Assembly (NCBI RefSeq): GCF_003967555.1
Contig: NZ_BIFS01000001.1
Location: 2,232,001 to 2,296,000 of the forward strand
Reading direction: 5' to 3'
Length of the DNA: 64,000 nt
Source of the DNA: Dictyobacter kobayashii
Lineage (GTDB): Bacteria > Chloroflexota > Ktedonobacteria > Ktedonobacterales > Ktedonobacteraceae
In this document: positions 25,911 through 34,856 of the stretch, in pieces
How positions within the stretch are numbered: the stretch's first letter is position 1
Layout: every line of letters starts with the position of its first letter
Made by a program: the position numbers and the translations under genes
Notes under the pieces: generated by a model
Told to the model about the DNA's origin: nothing
What the model saw: only the letters and a program-made list of their open reading frames with translations
Databases searched by the model: none

Positions 25911-27653
25911 TTATCTCATAAGGTTGAAGCCTTTATTTCCGTTCAGCGGCGCATCTGAACGACGACGGCTCTCCTGCGTATCATTATTAAAGTATTGCTG
26001 CCATAGATCTGGTGCATCCTTACTTTCACCACCATGCTGAGTATAACGCGTACGCACCCGACAAATGACAGGCGTGTTGACGGCCGCACCAGCCACAATG
26101 ACCTGTCCTTTGGAAAGGGCAGGCAAATTATCCAGCAAGTCCCGGCCAACGCCCTCAATGGCTGCCGCGACACTCTTCTGGTCGATCTCATTGACAATAC
26201 GCATGATACACTGTGTCTGGCACTGGCTCAGTACGTCGGCGTCCAGTTTGCCTGGACGCTGGCTGATCAGGCCAACCCCGATACCAAACTTACGGCCCTC
26301 AGCCAGAACCTGCTTGAGGATACCTGTTGAAACAACTTCAGTACCACCCGGCGCGAAGTGATGCGCCTCTTCCAGCAACACAAACACGGGATAAGGCAGA
26401 TAGGATTCACCCGAATGAACCTTACCGCGCTCGGTATCCATACGTGCCTGATTAAGCCGGCGTAAGAGCGTGGCGACAATTACTTGTTGATCACGCTCAT
26501 CGATCTCGTTAAGTTGCAACACCGTACATTGGCCCGGGCGAAAGATTTCCGGTAGGTCAAGGTGCTGGGTATCATCAAAGGTGAAGCTATGCTCAAAGCG
26601 CTGCTCGACGCGCCAGGTAAGCGCATGCACAGTGCTGGAATCATCGGCCCCTTCGCTATCTTCATCATTCTTCTGGCGCGAGACCGCTTTGATGGCCTGC
26701 TTGAGGTCCGCTACACCCCAGGGATGGCTGCGTTTGTTCTCATGCACTTTGCGCAAAGCCCGGCTTAAGAGATATTGCTGCTTCTCAGTCATCTCTGGCA
26801 ATAACTGACGCATATCTCCGATATTTAAGGTCGAGATACGCACCTTGACCTGGTCGGGCTTATATACCTGTACCTGAGCTCGATAGCCACGCCCTTTACC
26901 ATTGCCCTCCTCGGAAAATTGCGCATAATTAGCAATTTGATCCAGGGTACCATATTCGCCATGAGGATCAACAATTAAGACACAGGCTTTATTCTGGGCC
27001 TTCATCAATTCTTCAATAACCACACTGGCCAGGTAGCTCTTACCGGCGCCTGTACTGGCTATAATCGCCATATGAGTGCTAACCAGGTCCTTGACTGAAA
27101 GGACGATCGGCACAGCATTAGGAGCACGCGTCAGCAATGAGCCAATGGTAGCCGAACCCGGGTCCATATCTCTTTTGCGACTCAGGATTTCGGATAGCAT
27201 GATATCATCGGCCAGGTAGATCTGCTTGCCCGACTGTGGCGGAATCCAGGGATTGATAAAAGAGCCGGTCGCCGGATCGTAATAGCCCATAATAGCTACA
27301 TGTAGCTCGAATAATTCATTGGTGAGCGCGTTATAGCCAACCATGGCCGCTACTTGAGCGGGCGGGATCTCTGGTTCGCCGAGAAAGGTATCGGGATACA
27401 ACTGCAATGGTACACGTTTAATAATACGTCCCAGCACACGCCGGATAGGAGCCTCAGTACTGCCGCCACTGAGAGCGACTACGTCAGGGTCAGCCAGTTC
27501 ATAATAGACATATTCACCATTCTTAAGTACCTGATCATCGTCACGCGAGACAAAAGTAAATTCGTGCGTCGCCTCACCGGGTCCCTTGGTAATACCAACC
27601 GGTCTCCGATAAACGGGCTGCGTAGGAGAATCTATTGATGATGGTTCAAGCAT
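25911..27653 (-). CDS. HerA-type DNA-translocating ATPase (HAS-barrel plus DUF87)
   Basis: A 580-residue ATPase. Residues 1-170 fit a HAS-barrel (VYRRPVGITKGPGEATHEF, GEYVYYE). The RecA-like core has Walker A ASTGAGKSYLASVVIEEL, then LIVDPHGEYGTL, and Walker B VFVLLEEAHHFAPGG. Further motifs are GIGVGLISQRPGKLDADVLSQC and ALSKGQVIVAGAAV. HerA hexamers pump DNA and usually work with the NurA nuclease in end resection, or with other effectors in defence loci. No NurA motif is visible nearby. The adjacent gene instead encodes another HAS-barrel-like protein. ATG at 27653 with GGAGG at 27663-27667, nine bases upstream. Confidence 0.88.
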   Translation of the reverse strand: MLEPSSIDSPTQPVYRRPVGITKGPGEATHEFTFVSRDDDQVLKNGEYVYYELADPDVVALSGGSTEAPIRRVLGRIIKRVPLQLYPDTFLGEPEIPPAQVAAMVGYNALTNELFELHVAIMGYYDPATGSFINPWIPPQSGKQIYLADDIMLSEILSRKRDMDPGSATIGSLLTRAPNAVPIVLSVKDLVSTHMAIIASTGAGKSYLASVVIEELMKAQNKACVLIVDPHGEYGTLDQIANYAQFSEEGNGKGRGYRAQVQVYKPDQVKVRISTLNIGDMRQLLPEMTEKQQYLLSRALRKVHENKRSHPWGVADLKQAIKAVSRQKNDEDSEGADDSSTVHALTWRVEQRFEHSFTFDDTQHLDLPEIFRPGQCTVLQLNEIDERDQQVIVATLLRRLNQARMDTERGKVHSGESYLPYPVFVLLEEAHHFAPGGTEVVSTGILKQVLAEGRKFGIGVGLISQRPGKLDADVLSQCQTQCIMRIVNEIDQKSVAAAIEGVGRDLLDNLPALSKGQVIVAGAAVNTPVICRVRTRYTQHGGESKDAPDLWQQYFNNDTQESRRRSDAPLNGNKGFNLMR

Positions 27654-27668
27654 AATTGGGCACCTCCG

Positions 27669-28372
27669 CTACCCGGTCGTTTCCACTTTCAGTCGCCAGG
27701 CAAAGTTCCGTTTCACAATGGAGAGTAGCGCGAGATTCTGCGGAAATAAGCGCTCTAATTGATCAATAATCCGCAATGTCACCATAGGGAGCAAACTACT
27801 GCGCTGCGCAATAATATGGGGCACATAACCCATATGTAGATAAGGGGACTGGCTATCAGGCCCCCCGTAGGATCGGCAAAGAAATGAAAGGTGCGCACCT
27901 CTGAGTCGGTCATGGTCTCAATCTCGCTGTCCAACTCAAGAGAGAGCAAGGGCACGCCATGCATCACAGATAAAATTTCTGGTTCACTACCGGCCAGGGC
28001 ACGCTCTTCCATCATACCAAGGATCATGATATAGGTAAGTACCGCCTTCTCTGAGATGTAGTCGGGCGAAAACAATTCCACCTGTGTTTCATTAGAGAGA
28101 CGTGGACCCAGGGCCCCGAAGGCCGGATTTTGTAAGATCGTGTCGTAGATAACTCCCACTGCGTAAGTAACCGGTTCTCGGCTCTGGCCCAGAACCTCAT
28201 CTAGTAGCGCATCTGGATCATCTGATCGCTCTGAGCGCACAGCGATACGCACAAAACGGCCAAAAGCATAATCCGCCGGGCCCGGTTGGATATCCGCCTC
28301 GCGGGGACCAAAAATTTGACAGACATAGTTAATATGAGAATCTGACTTGACTATTTTCCCGATTTTCATCAT
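27669..28372 (-). pseudogene. HAS-barrel-like partner of the HerA ATPase, frameshifted
   Basis: Reading on two frames gives about 234 residues. The N-terminus (IGKIVKSDSHINYVCQIFGP, GRFVRIAVRSE) looks like the HAS-barrel that begins HerA proteins, followed by an acidic helical middle (LLSLELDSEIETMTDSEV). At 27861-27866 six C stand where seven are needed to keep frame (ADPTGG then PDSQSPYLHMGYVPHI). After that, the continuation RIIDQLERLFPQNLALLSIV runs to a stop at 27669, 15 bases before the ATPase start. With the frame restored, the gene ends naturally and is clearly coupled to the ATPase. No nuclease motif is seen. A sequencing error in the homopolymer is the simplest explanation. Confidence 0.65.
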
Positions 28373-28718
28373 TCAACCTCTCGGGGATGCTGAAAAAAAG
28401 CAAATTGCATCCAATGCACATATCCCTGCACGTGACATCACGCTGTATACAACCAAACAGTACACAGAGTTGTGTGAACCTGACCGACAGGAAAGAACAG
28501 AAAGGTCCACAGTGATCCCCAGAAAATAACGATTAGAACAAATGGTTTGGCGGCATTATAACACAGACTCTGATCTTTGTGCGTTTCTTGCCGCTATCAA
28601 TGGTACCTCTGCGGGAGGAATAAAATAGTATAATCCGTTCATTGCTTTCAATAGATCAGTTTATGTTCTACAATTATGGATACCATGTGCGTAACATACA
28701 GCGGAAAAAGGAGGAGTT
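28373..28718. promoter_or_regulatory. Divergent promoter region, HerA operon / ArsR gene
   Basis: A 346-bp gap between divergent genes without any gene. A TATAAT at 28629-28634 is a candidate -10 for the ArsR-type gene, but its -35 is poor. Autoregulation of both directions by the ArsR protein is possible but not shown. Confidence 0.35.
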
Positions 28719-29084
28719 ATGTCACAATCATCAATAGAAAAAAAACCACGGCGACCAGCCGAGGTTGATAAATATGTCGATACCTTTTTATCAACCGTCT
28801 GCGACACCAGCCGACGCTATATTCTGGAATTGCTGGCCTTAGCAGATACAGATGAAGATGAGAAAATGCCGGAGATGCGCTCGGGGGAAATTGCTAAAGC
28901 CATTGGATTGTCGGCCGCGACTACATCCGAACATTTACGCCAGTTGACCGAAGTCGGTCTGGTCGCCTCAAGACGCGAGCGCAATGTGGTCTACTACCAG
29001 TTACACAATCATAAGTTGGTCTCAGCATTCCACGAGCTTGTGGAGGCACTGGACCATGATTATGCCTTGAGGAAAGAAATGTAG
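28719..29084 (+). CDS. ArsR-family winged-helix transcriptional regulator
   Basis: A 121-residue repressor. The winged helix-turn-helix is complete: DTSRRYILELLALA, GEIAKAIGLSAATTSEHLRQLTEVGLVASRRERNVVYYQL. It has no cysteines, so it lacks the metal-sensing sites of ArsR/SmtB metal sensors and probably responds to another signal or only binds DNA. An acidic insert TDEDEKMPEM sits between helices. GGAGGAG precedes the ATG by five bases. It is divergent from the HerA operon and convergent with the response regulator downstream. Confidence 0.88.
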   Translation: MSQSSIEKKPRRPAEVDKYVDTFLSTVCDTSRRYILELLALADTDEDEKMPEMRSGEIAKAIGLSAATTSEHLRQLTEVGLVASRRERNVVYYQLHNHKLVSAFHELVEALDHDYALRKEM

Positions 29085-29121
29085 CCGCTGACTCTCCAAT
29101 CATCAACCTGTAAATATTTGT

Positions 29122-29535
29122 TTAAACAATTAGATTTTCGATGGTTTGTAAAAAATCATCGAGATCGATCGGCTTGTTCATGCCCTGAATCTTACGCTTA
29201 TTGAGTTCTTGTCGCGGCAAATGAGCGCTCAACATAAGGGCAGGAACATGCTTCAGTTCTCTGATAGCATGCAGTTGATCATAAAGCTCAATACCATTCA
29301 TCCGGGGTAATTGATAATCCAGAATAAATAAATTGGGCCGAATCCCCTTGACGGTCTGTAGAGCCTGGAATCCATCAGAGACAAGAATTGCCAGAAAAGA
29401 GGTTTCTTGCATAATTGCCTGCTGCAACACTTCGCCGATATTTATATCATCTTCAACTAATAAAATAGTTTTTACGCTCGAAGGAGAAAGCGTATTCTTC
29501 TGATTCTGTTCAGTCTGCACTGAATCATGAGTCAT
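29122..29535 (-). CDS. Single-domain response regulator
   Basis: A 138-residue receiver-only protein. The acidic pocket is in LLVEDDINIG, the phospho-acceptor Asp in LFILDYQLPRMNG, the Thr/Ser switch is Ser in MLSAHL, and the Lys is in GMNKPIDLDDF. It lacks an output domain, like CheY/Spo0F-type relays. I place the start at the ATG 29533-29535 (MTHDSVQTEQNQKNT) because GGAG lies eight bases upstream; the frame stays open 25 codons further, but without a site. No histidine kinase is adjacent. Confidence 0.85.
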   Translation of the reverse strand: MTHDSVQTEQNQKNTLSPSSVKTILLVEDDINIGEVLQQAIMQETSFLAILVSDGFQALQTVKGIRPNLFILDYQLPRMNGIELYDQLHAIRELKHVPALMLSAHLPRQELNKRKIQGMNKPIDLDDFLQTIENLIV

Positions 29536-29764
29536 TACTCTGCTCCATACAATCGCACACATGTTTATTGAACGAAACCACAGCAATTTCGGTGTTGAAC
29601 GAAATTGCATTTAGACTATACCACGTTTTACTTGAGAAAGATAGTTGATTCGCTCGCACCACATATGAGCACTGAAACGTTCCTGGCTTTTTTGTTTGTC
29701 ATAGGGATAACGCATGCAACTATTTATTTCGGTTGATACGTATACTTACATAGGCAGACTCATA

Positions 29765-29905
29765 CGATAGAGCTAGCAGTTAATCTCTGAGCACAATTCA
29801 CATAAAAAAACGCTTCGGCTTGACAATCGCACGCTCTATCGCATACAACTAAACATGTGGATTATATCCATACCAAATTGCTCTACATGGTATTGCCGAT
29901 AGAGC
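29765..29905 (+). promoter_or_regulatory. sodA upstream region with three CGATAGAGC motifs
   Basis: CGATAGAGC occurs at 29765-29773, inverted at 29833-29841, and again at 29897-29905. A TTGACA at 29820-29825 with ATACAA 17 bases on (29843-29848) is a candidate promoter, so the inverted copy overlaps its spacer. A TAGGAGGG..CCCTCCTA hairpin (29929-29949) precedes the ribosome site. Motif spacing and orientation suggest an operator. Confidence 0.45.
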
Positions 29906-29976
29906 AATTGAGACCCGCAATGTCAAATTAGGAGGGAAATGCCCTCCTATTATATTTGAGTAAGGAGAGATGTTTT

Positions 29977-30591
29977 ATGGCTTTTGAGCTTCCTAAGCTG
30001 CCGTATGACTACGCTGCGTTAGAGCCGTATATCGATGCTCAGACAATGCAACTGCATCATGATAAGCACCATGCCACTTATGTAAATAATCTGAATGCAG
30101 CTCTTGAGGGTCATGAATTCGCGAACCTGCCCATTGAGGAAGTGATTCGTCGCCTTAATGAGGTTCCTGAGGCCAAGCAGACCGCTGTTCGCAACAATGG
30201 CGGTGGTCATGTGAACCACACAATGTTCTGGGAGCTGATGACTCCTGGTGGCAGCAAAGAGCCCACCGGCGATCTGGCGACAGCCATCAATGCCAAGTTT
30301 GGTTCTTTCAACGACTTCAAAACTGCCTTCAATGACGCTGGCGCCAAGCGCTTTGGCTCCGGCTGGGCCTGGCTCGTGCTGGATAAAAGTGGCAACCTGG
30401 CCATCACATCAACCGCCAATCAGGATAGCCCTCTGCTGGATGGCAATTATCCGATCCTCGGTAACGATGTCTGGGAGCATGCTTACTACCTGAAGTACCA
30501 GAACCGCCGTCCTGAGTACCTGAGCGCCTGGTGGAATGTCCTGAACTGGGATGTTGTTGCCAAGCGTTATGCAAAAGCTCGCGGCCTCTAA
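29977..30591 (+). CDS. sodA: Superoxide dismutase, Mn-type
   Basis: A 204-residue Fe/Mn superoxide dismutase. Metal ligands are found in [26 protein letters not shown] and [15 protein letters not shown] (the DxWEHAYY signature). The active-site Gln sits in TANQDSPLL, the position used by manganese enzymes, so Mn is more likely than Fe. It converts superoxide to peroxide and oxygen in the cytosol; no export signal is present. The ATG at 29977 is chosen because AAGGAG (29962-29967) is nine bases away and the protein then starts [17 protein letters not shown] as family members do. It is monocistronic. Confidence 0.95.
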   Translation: MAFELPKLPYDYAALEPYIDAQTMQLHHDKHHATYVNNLNAALEGHEFANLPIEEVIRRLNEVPEAKQTAVRNNGGGHVNHTMFWELMTPGGSKEPTGDLATAINAKFGSFNDFKTAFNDAGAKRFGSGWAWLVLDKSGNLAITSTANQDSPLLDGNYPILGNDVWEHAYYLKYQNRRPEYLSAWWNVLNWDVVAKRYAKARGL

Positions 30592-30610
30592 TACAATACA
30601 GGCACATTAT

Positions 30611-30649
30611 AAGCAGCCAGATACTCTATCGGGTATCCGGCTGCTTGTT
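30611..30649 (+). terminator. Terminator of sodA
   Basis: Stem AAGCAGCC..GATAC (30611-30624) / GTATC..GGCTGCTT (30632-30645), followed by GTTTATTTT. Confidence 0.8.
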
Positions 30650-30674
30650 TATTTTACTATCGACATATCTGGAA

Positions 30675-31904
30675 TTAGGATTGAGGCTGCTGGAAGAATA
30701 AGCCAAAGCGTAGCAGACCGGCCACCCCCATCATGATCATCAGTAAGGCACAGATGCTGATACCAGCCATCACAGAAATATGCGCAAAAACAGGCACGGC
30801 ACAGAATAGTCCCAGGGATGCTCCAATGTTGGCCAGCACCATACGCAGGCTGTAAACCTTCCCCAATTGGGCAACCGGGAACTCGGTTTGCATCATTGTC
30901 AGCATGGTAATATCCCCCAGCGGACCTCCAATGGCCGCGAAGGCCGAAGCGAGAATAGCCAGGGGCAGTGAGTTGGCCCAGGCCAGTACCAGAAAACCGA
31001 TGCCAACAATAATTTTACCAATAAAAATGGTTGGGACCGGATAGCGCAGGCGCACACTCCCCATAACCAGGTTGCTTACTACGTTGCCAACCCCATAAGC
31101 TCCAATAATCAGTCCAAGGGCGCCAACACCACTTTTCAAGACCTGATTTACCAGTAACGGGACCCCGATCACAAAGCTAGCACTCCAGGCCAGATTCATA
31201 ACCCCATTTAATGAGATAGCCCAGGTCAGTGGCCGATGTTGACCCACCAATATGATAGCCCCGCGAATATCGTTCCAGATTCCTCTAACCCCGGCCGATG
31301 TGGCTGGTTTAATGGCTGATTTCCAGATAGCATGCCGTCCTAACGATAGGATTGCCAGCGCAGAAATAGCGAAACTAAAAGCATCCAGCGTAAAGAATTG
31401 TGGCAGGGGCATGAAGAGCACCAGTAGACCAGCCATGCTGGGTCCGAGCGCCCTGGCCAGCCGACTGGTCACATCCATCAAGCCATTGGTGGCCTGTAAG
31501 GTCTGGGCATCACCAGCCAGAGAGGGCAGGCTTGCTTGCAAGGCAGGGTCAAACAATGAACCCAGGCTTCCAATCACGATCGCGGCCCCTACCAGTTCCC
31601 AGAACTGTACCGCGCTAGAAAGAGCCAGGATCGCTAATAAACCCACTGTACCAGCACGTATGATATCTACTACCACCATCACGGTACGGCGGTTCCAGCG
31701 ATCAGCATATACACCTCCCAGCAAACCAAATAGCAGTTGCGAACCTGCCGAGGCCGCGGCGACAAGACCCGCGCTACTACCAGCCTCCTTCACCGCGATC
31801 CAGATCACTGCCAGGCTATAAAGATAGTCTCCCATCGAGGACAATACCTGGCTGACCCAGAGCCAGGCAATCGACCGACGACGTAGCACTATTAAAAATC
31901 CCAT
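30675..31904 (-). CDS. MFS transporter
   Basis: A 409-residue major facilitator protein with about twelve spans. It starts SIAWLWVSQVLSSMGDYLYSLAVIWIAV, has the loop 2-3 motif GGVYADRWNRRTVMVVVDIIRAG, and a second-half repeat. The pattern (GDxxxxxAxxWxxxxxTGSA-like start, DRxxRR) is that of EntS/MFS_3 exporters for siderophores, drugs or macrolides. It is transcribed divergently from a LysR-type regulator 125 bases away, which probably controls it. Substrate unknown. Confidence 0.88.
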   Translation of the reverse strand: MGFLIVLRRRSIAWLWVSQVLSSMGDYLYSLAVIWIAVKEAGSSAGLVAAASAGSQLLFGLLGGVYADRWNRRTVMVVVDIIRAGTVGLLAILALSSAVQFWELVGAAIVIGSLGSLFDPALQASLPSLAGDAQTLQATNGLMDVTSRLARALGPSMAGLLVLFMPLPQFFTLDAFSFAISALAILSLGRHAIWKSAIKPATSAGVRGIWNDIRGAIILVGQHRPLTWAISLNGVMNLAWSASFVIGVPLLVNQVLKSGVGALGLIIGAYGVGNVVSNLVMGSVRLRYPVPTIFIGKIIVGIGFLVLAWANSLPLAILASAFAAIGGPLGDITMLTMMQTEFPVAQLGKVYSLRMVLANIGASLGLFCAVPVFAHISVMAGISICALLMIMMGVAGLLRFGLFFQQPQS

Positions 31905-31944
31905 TATTTGTGTTTCCTTCGTTGCTTAAAAGCTCCTGAACAAA

Positions 31945-31989
31945 GTATAGGTGAAATTGTGCTATAATCCAATCCGATATTGCCTATAC
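31945..31989. promoter_or_regulatory. LysR-type operator/promoter between MFS and LysR genes
   Basis: GTATAGG (31945-31951) and CCTATAC (31983-31989) form a 7-bp dyad across a TATAAT at 31963-31968. ATTGTGCTATAAT inside fits the T-N11-A LysR core. Position between divergent genes suits an autoregulatory site. Confidence 0.5.
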
Positions 31990-32028
31990 CTGATATTAAA
32001 TTTTTTAATAGCTGCAAGGAAATGAGAA

Positions 32029-32931
32029 ATGGATAGCGAGCAATTATTAACCTTCGAGCGCATCATTCGCGAAGGAAGCTTCAGCCAGGCAGCCAGGGCC
32101 TTGAATCTTTCGCAGCCAACGATGAGTACACGCATGCAAGCACTGGAAGAAGACGTTGGAGGAGCGCTCTTTGTGCGTGGAGGACGTAAAGTGGCATTGA
32201 CCGAACGGGGTGAAAGTTTTCTGCCTTATGCCCGGCGTGCGCTGGAAATCCTGACCGAAGGCAAAGAAGTTGCGCAGTTGACCCAGGAAGGGAAACGTGG
32301 ACGCGTCACGATCGGTACCCTGGAATCATTTAGCGGCGGATTGCTGGCCGCCACTATCGCCCAGTTCCACCAGAGTCATCCAGAGGTCGAGATATTTGTG
32401 CGCACAGGCCATAGTCAACAAATCGAACAAATGCTATATGATGGAGTCACGCGCCTGGGTCTGCTTAGCTGGCCATTTCTCAATCCCGATCTGAAGACGC
32501 TGCTACGCTTTAAAGAGCCCTTGATCTTTGTCGCGCCCCCTCAGCATCCGCTGGCACAACAACCCTATGTTACAGCGGAGGATATTCATATGCAGGCCAC
32601 CCCTTTATTGCTAGTCCAAAAAGGCTTCGCGCTAAGTGACATTCTCACCCATATTTATCCTCATCCCGAGCGCACAATGGAACTCCCTGTCCAAACAGCG
32701 CGTGAACTGTTGCGCCAGGGCATTGGGGCCGCCTTTATTACACGCACAGCGATAGCAGATGAGTTAGCTAGTGGACAGATCGTTGAGATCGCCGTTCAGA
32801 ACATTCCGCCGGCTTATCGCGAGAGCGCATTGGTCCACCTCAGCCGTAGCCATACCCTACCTGCAGCCAGCCGAGATTTTATCGCAGCCTTACGTCAACA
32901 GGCAGGCGCTATTTGCCTACCAGACGCTTGA
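32029..32931 (+). CDS. LysR-family transcriptional regulator
   Basis: A 300-residue LysR protein. The N-terminal helix-turn-helix is textbook: LLTFERIIREGSFSQAARALNLSQPTMSTRMQALEEDVGGALFVR. The periplasmic-binding-like effector domain follows from about residue 90 (RGRVTIGTLESFSGGLLAATIAQF) to the C-terminus. The effector is unknown. CAAGGAA lies close to the ATG. Divergent orientation to the MFS gene suggests it regulates export by that protein. Confidence 0.92.
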   Translation: MDSEQLLTFERIIREGSFSQAARALNLSQPTMSTRMQALEEDVGGALFVRGGRKVALTERGESFLPYARRALEILTEGKEVAQLTQEGKRGRVTIGTLESFSGGLLAATIAQFHQSHPEVEIFVRTGHSQQIEQMLYDGVTRLGLLSWPFLNPDLKTLLRFKEPLIFVAPPQHPLAQQPYVTAEDIHMQATPLLLVQKGFALSDILTHIYPHPERTMELPVQTARELLRQGIGAAFITRTAIADELASGQIVEIAVQNIPPAYRESALVHLSRSHTLPAASRDFIAALRQQAGAICLPDA

Positions 32932-33015
32932 CACATCCAGACTCCATTTTGTACACTGATCGGCGATTAAAGATCGACACATTACAAATTACTGATCAGG
33001 AGAGACCCATCGAGG

Positions 33016-34245
33016 ATGGAAACAGAGGACCTGGCATTCATGAGCGAACTGGCCCGCGATCCCCAGCGCGCCATATCTCTGAGCGAACAGATGAGTTTAC
33101 AGGCCAACCAGCAAGCCTTACAACAGGCAACTAACGTCATCATTCTATTGGGCGGTAAAGCTGGCCGACTGGGCGAGTGTGTGGTTGGTACAGCCCTGCT
33201 GGAAGGCACCTTGCAACTCCTGCGCTCCCAGCACAAAGCAGGAACGCCAGTCCAGATCTTTATAGATCAAAGCTCAGGCGATCTCTTTGATATCAGAAGT
33301 TACCAACAGGCATACTGGCCAGAGATCAGCATACAGCTACTAGCAACTCCATTGAATGTCGAGGACCTCATTCCGGTCCTGTCGGAGACAGCGGTAAATA
33401 AACGGGCATTGGTACTAGATTTCCACGGTGCTCGTGATGGCATGCCTGCGCGCACACAGATAACTACGGCCGTTGGCACGCTAGATATACTGGAAAATCT
33501 TTTTCGAGTTAGTATTCGTTACTACGCATTGCGCGGGCCAGAACGGCGCTACGCCGATTTTTTATGCGACCTGTTCGCCCTGCCGTCGTCAGCACTGCCA
33601 GGAACAGAGATCCAACCACGCATCAGACTCACACAAGAAGATGAAATACGGTACCAACAGCTTCAGAGAGAGATGCACTTCGATCCTGATAGCATCCTTA
33701 TCATCTGCTTCTTTCAATCCGTCGTCCTGGCCAAATGCTATGAATTATGGGATGAAGTCATGCAGCTGCTCTGCGAGTATGCAGCCCAACATTTGCCCGC
33801 ACAAAAGCTCAGCTTTGTACTGACCTGTGGTCCAGATGACAACCTGCCAGCTGGCTTCAAAAAAGCCGATATGGTCGAATGGCTGCAAGATTTCAGGGGG
33901 GTACAGAACAATGCCAGCGTCCATATTTATAGCACGCTGACCCTGCGCGACCTGGCCATCCTGAGCAGCCATGCCAGGCTGGCACTCTCAGACGACACAG
34001 GGCCGGGACATATTACGGGCGCCCTCCAGATTCCCACTATCGTCCCATTCTTGCCAGGCAATATTTATGCGCAGTTCATCTGGTCCTCTACCCCATGGCA
34101 TCATGGGGTTACGCTCAATCCCAACCCTTACACCAATCAACAGATCGAATTTGCCGTCATCTGGGGCAAAACAGATATCATCGATAGTATCCCGGCGACC
34201 GAACTTTATCAAGAGGCCGTGCGCTATCTACAAAAAGATAAATAA
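33016..34245 (+). CDS. Glycosyltransferase family 9-like protein
   Basis: A 409-residue protein with the two Rossmann halves of GT9 (heptosyltransferase) enzymes. The N-terminal nucleotide fold is NVIILLGGKAGRLGECVVGTALL, and the C-terminal donor site holds ILSSHARLALSDDTGPGHITGALQIP, the DTGPxHxA-like signature. Members add sugars to cell-surface polymers. In a monoderm-like Chloroflexota there is no LPS core, so the acceptor is open. The start could be 33016 (METEDLAFM), with GAGG directly upstream. It follows the LysR gene in the same direction with an 84-base gap. Confidence 0.82.
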   Translation: METEDLAFMSELARDPQRAISLSEQMSLQANQQALQQATNVIILLGGKAGRLGECVVGTALLEGTLQLLRSQHKAGTPVQIFIDQSSGDLFDIRSYQQAYWPEISIQLLATPLNVEDLIPVLSETAVNKRALVLDFHGARDGMPARTQITTAVGTLDILENLFRVSIRYYALRGPERRYADFLCDLFALPSSALPGTEIQPRIRLTQEDEIRYQQLQREMHFDPDSILIICFFQSVVLAKCYELWDEVMQLLCEYAAQHLPAQKLSFVLTCGPDDNLPAGFKKADMVEWLQDFRGVQNNASVHIYSTLTLRDLAILSSHARLALSDDTGPGHITGALQIPTIVPFLPGNIYAQFIWSSTPWHHGVTLNPNPYTNQQIEFAVIWGKTDIIDSIPATELYQEAVRYLQKDK

Positions 34246-34347
34246 AACATAAAAATTCTTGCTTAATATTGACACACTTATATTACTCGATTTAAACTAA
34301 AGATACCTTATGTGTCGTATGGAAGTTGAAGTGAGAAAGGTTGGGTT

Positions 34348-34734
34348 ATGTTTTCGACACTAAAACAACGCATCAAATATCATATCGCTTGTTTCCTCTA
34401 TGATGCCATCAAGACCAGAACCGACGCACAAAACTGGTCACAGACTATTACTTGCACCTCCTGTGCGCGCATTATTCCAGTCGATGCCCGTTTTTGCGCG
34501 TATTGCGGCATAAAAGTTGCCACCTTCTTCTCGTCCACCAGCGCTTTGCAGTTACAAAATACCGATCCGCTGCTCTTTGAACAGGTGACGATTAAGTTGC
34601 CAGCGAATAACCAGCCGCGCCGCTTCCTGCGCTATGTGCGTACAAAAAAAGATGCAGATGCGGCAGGTCCGCAAACAAGAGCTCACCGCCAGGCGCAAGA
34701 CTATAGCGCGCAGCCACTTATTCCTGAGGCATAG
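34348..34734 (+). CDS. Small zinc-ribbon protein
   Basis: A 128-residue protein with a zinc ribbon at about residues 31-51 (CTSCARIIPVDARFCAYCGIKV; two CxxC pairs). The rest is unstructured-looking, with a basic patch RRFLRYVRTKKDAD. The ribbon resembles the one at the start of the kinase-WD40 protein in this window. No enzymatic domain is present. GAGAAAGG precedes the ATG. Its stop lies 24 bases before a cluster of DnaA boxes. Function unknown; DNA or protein binding is plausible. Confidence 0.7.
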   Translation: MFSTLKQRIKYHIACFLYDAIKTRTDAQNWSQTITCTSCARIIPVDARFCAYCGIKVATFFSSTSALQLQNTDPLLFEQVTIKLPANNQPRRFLRYVRTKKDADAAGPQTRAHRQAQDYSAQPLIPEA

Positions 34735-34757
34735 TACTTCTAGCGAAACCTATTGAC

Positions 34758-34811
34758 TTATCCACATTTGATGTGGATAAGTGGGGATAAATTGGGTCAG
34801 AATGTGGATAA
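34758..34811. promoter_or_regulatory. Cluster of DnaA boxes
   Basis: Three perfect DnaA boxes: TTATCCACA at 34758-34766, and TGTGGATAA at 34772-34780 and 34803-34811. A one-mismatch box, TGGGGATAA, is at 34782-34790. The three same-strand boxes start 10 and 21 bases apart, close to whole helical turns. The cluster sits in the 122-bp gap between two convergent genes. It could be a replication origin, a DnaA titration or reactivation site, or a DnaA-controlled element. Confidence 0.7.
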
Positions 34812-34856
34812 CTTCGGAATATCCAATAGCACTGCCGATTTAGCCATATACACTTT

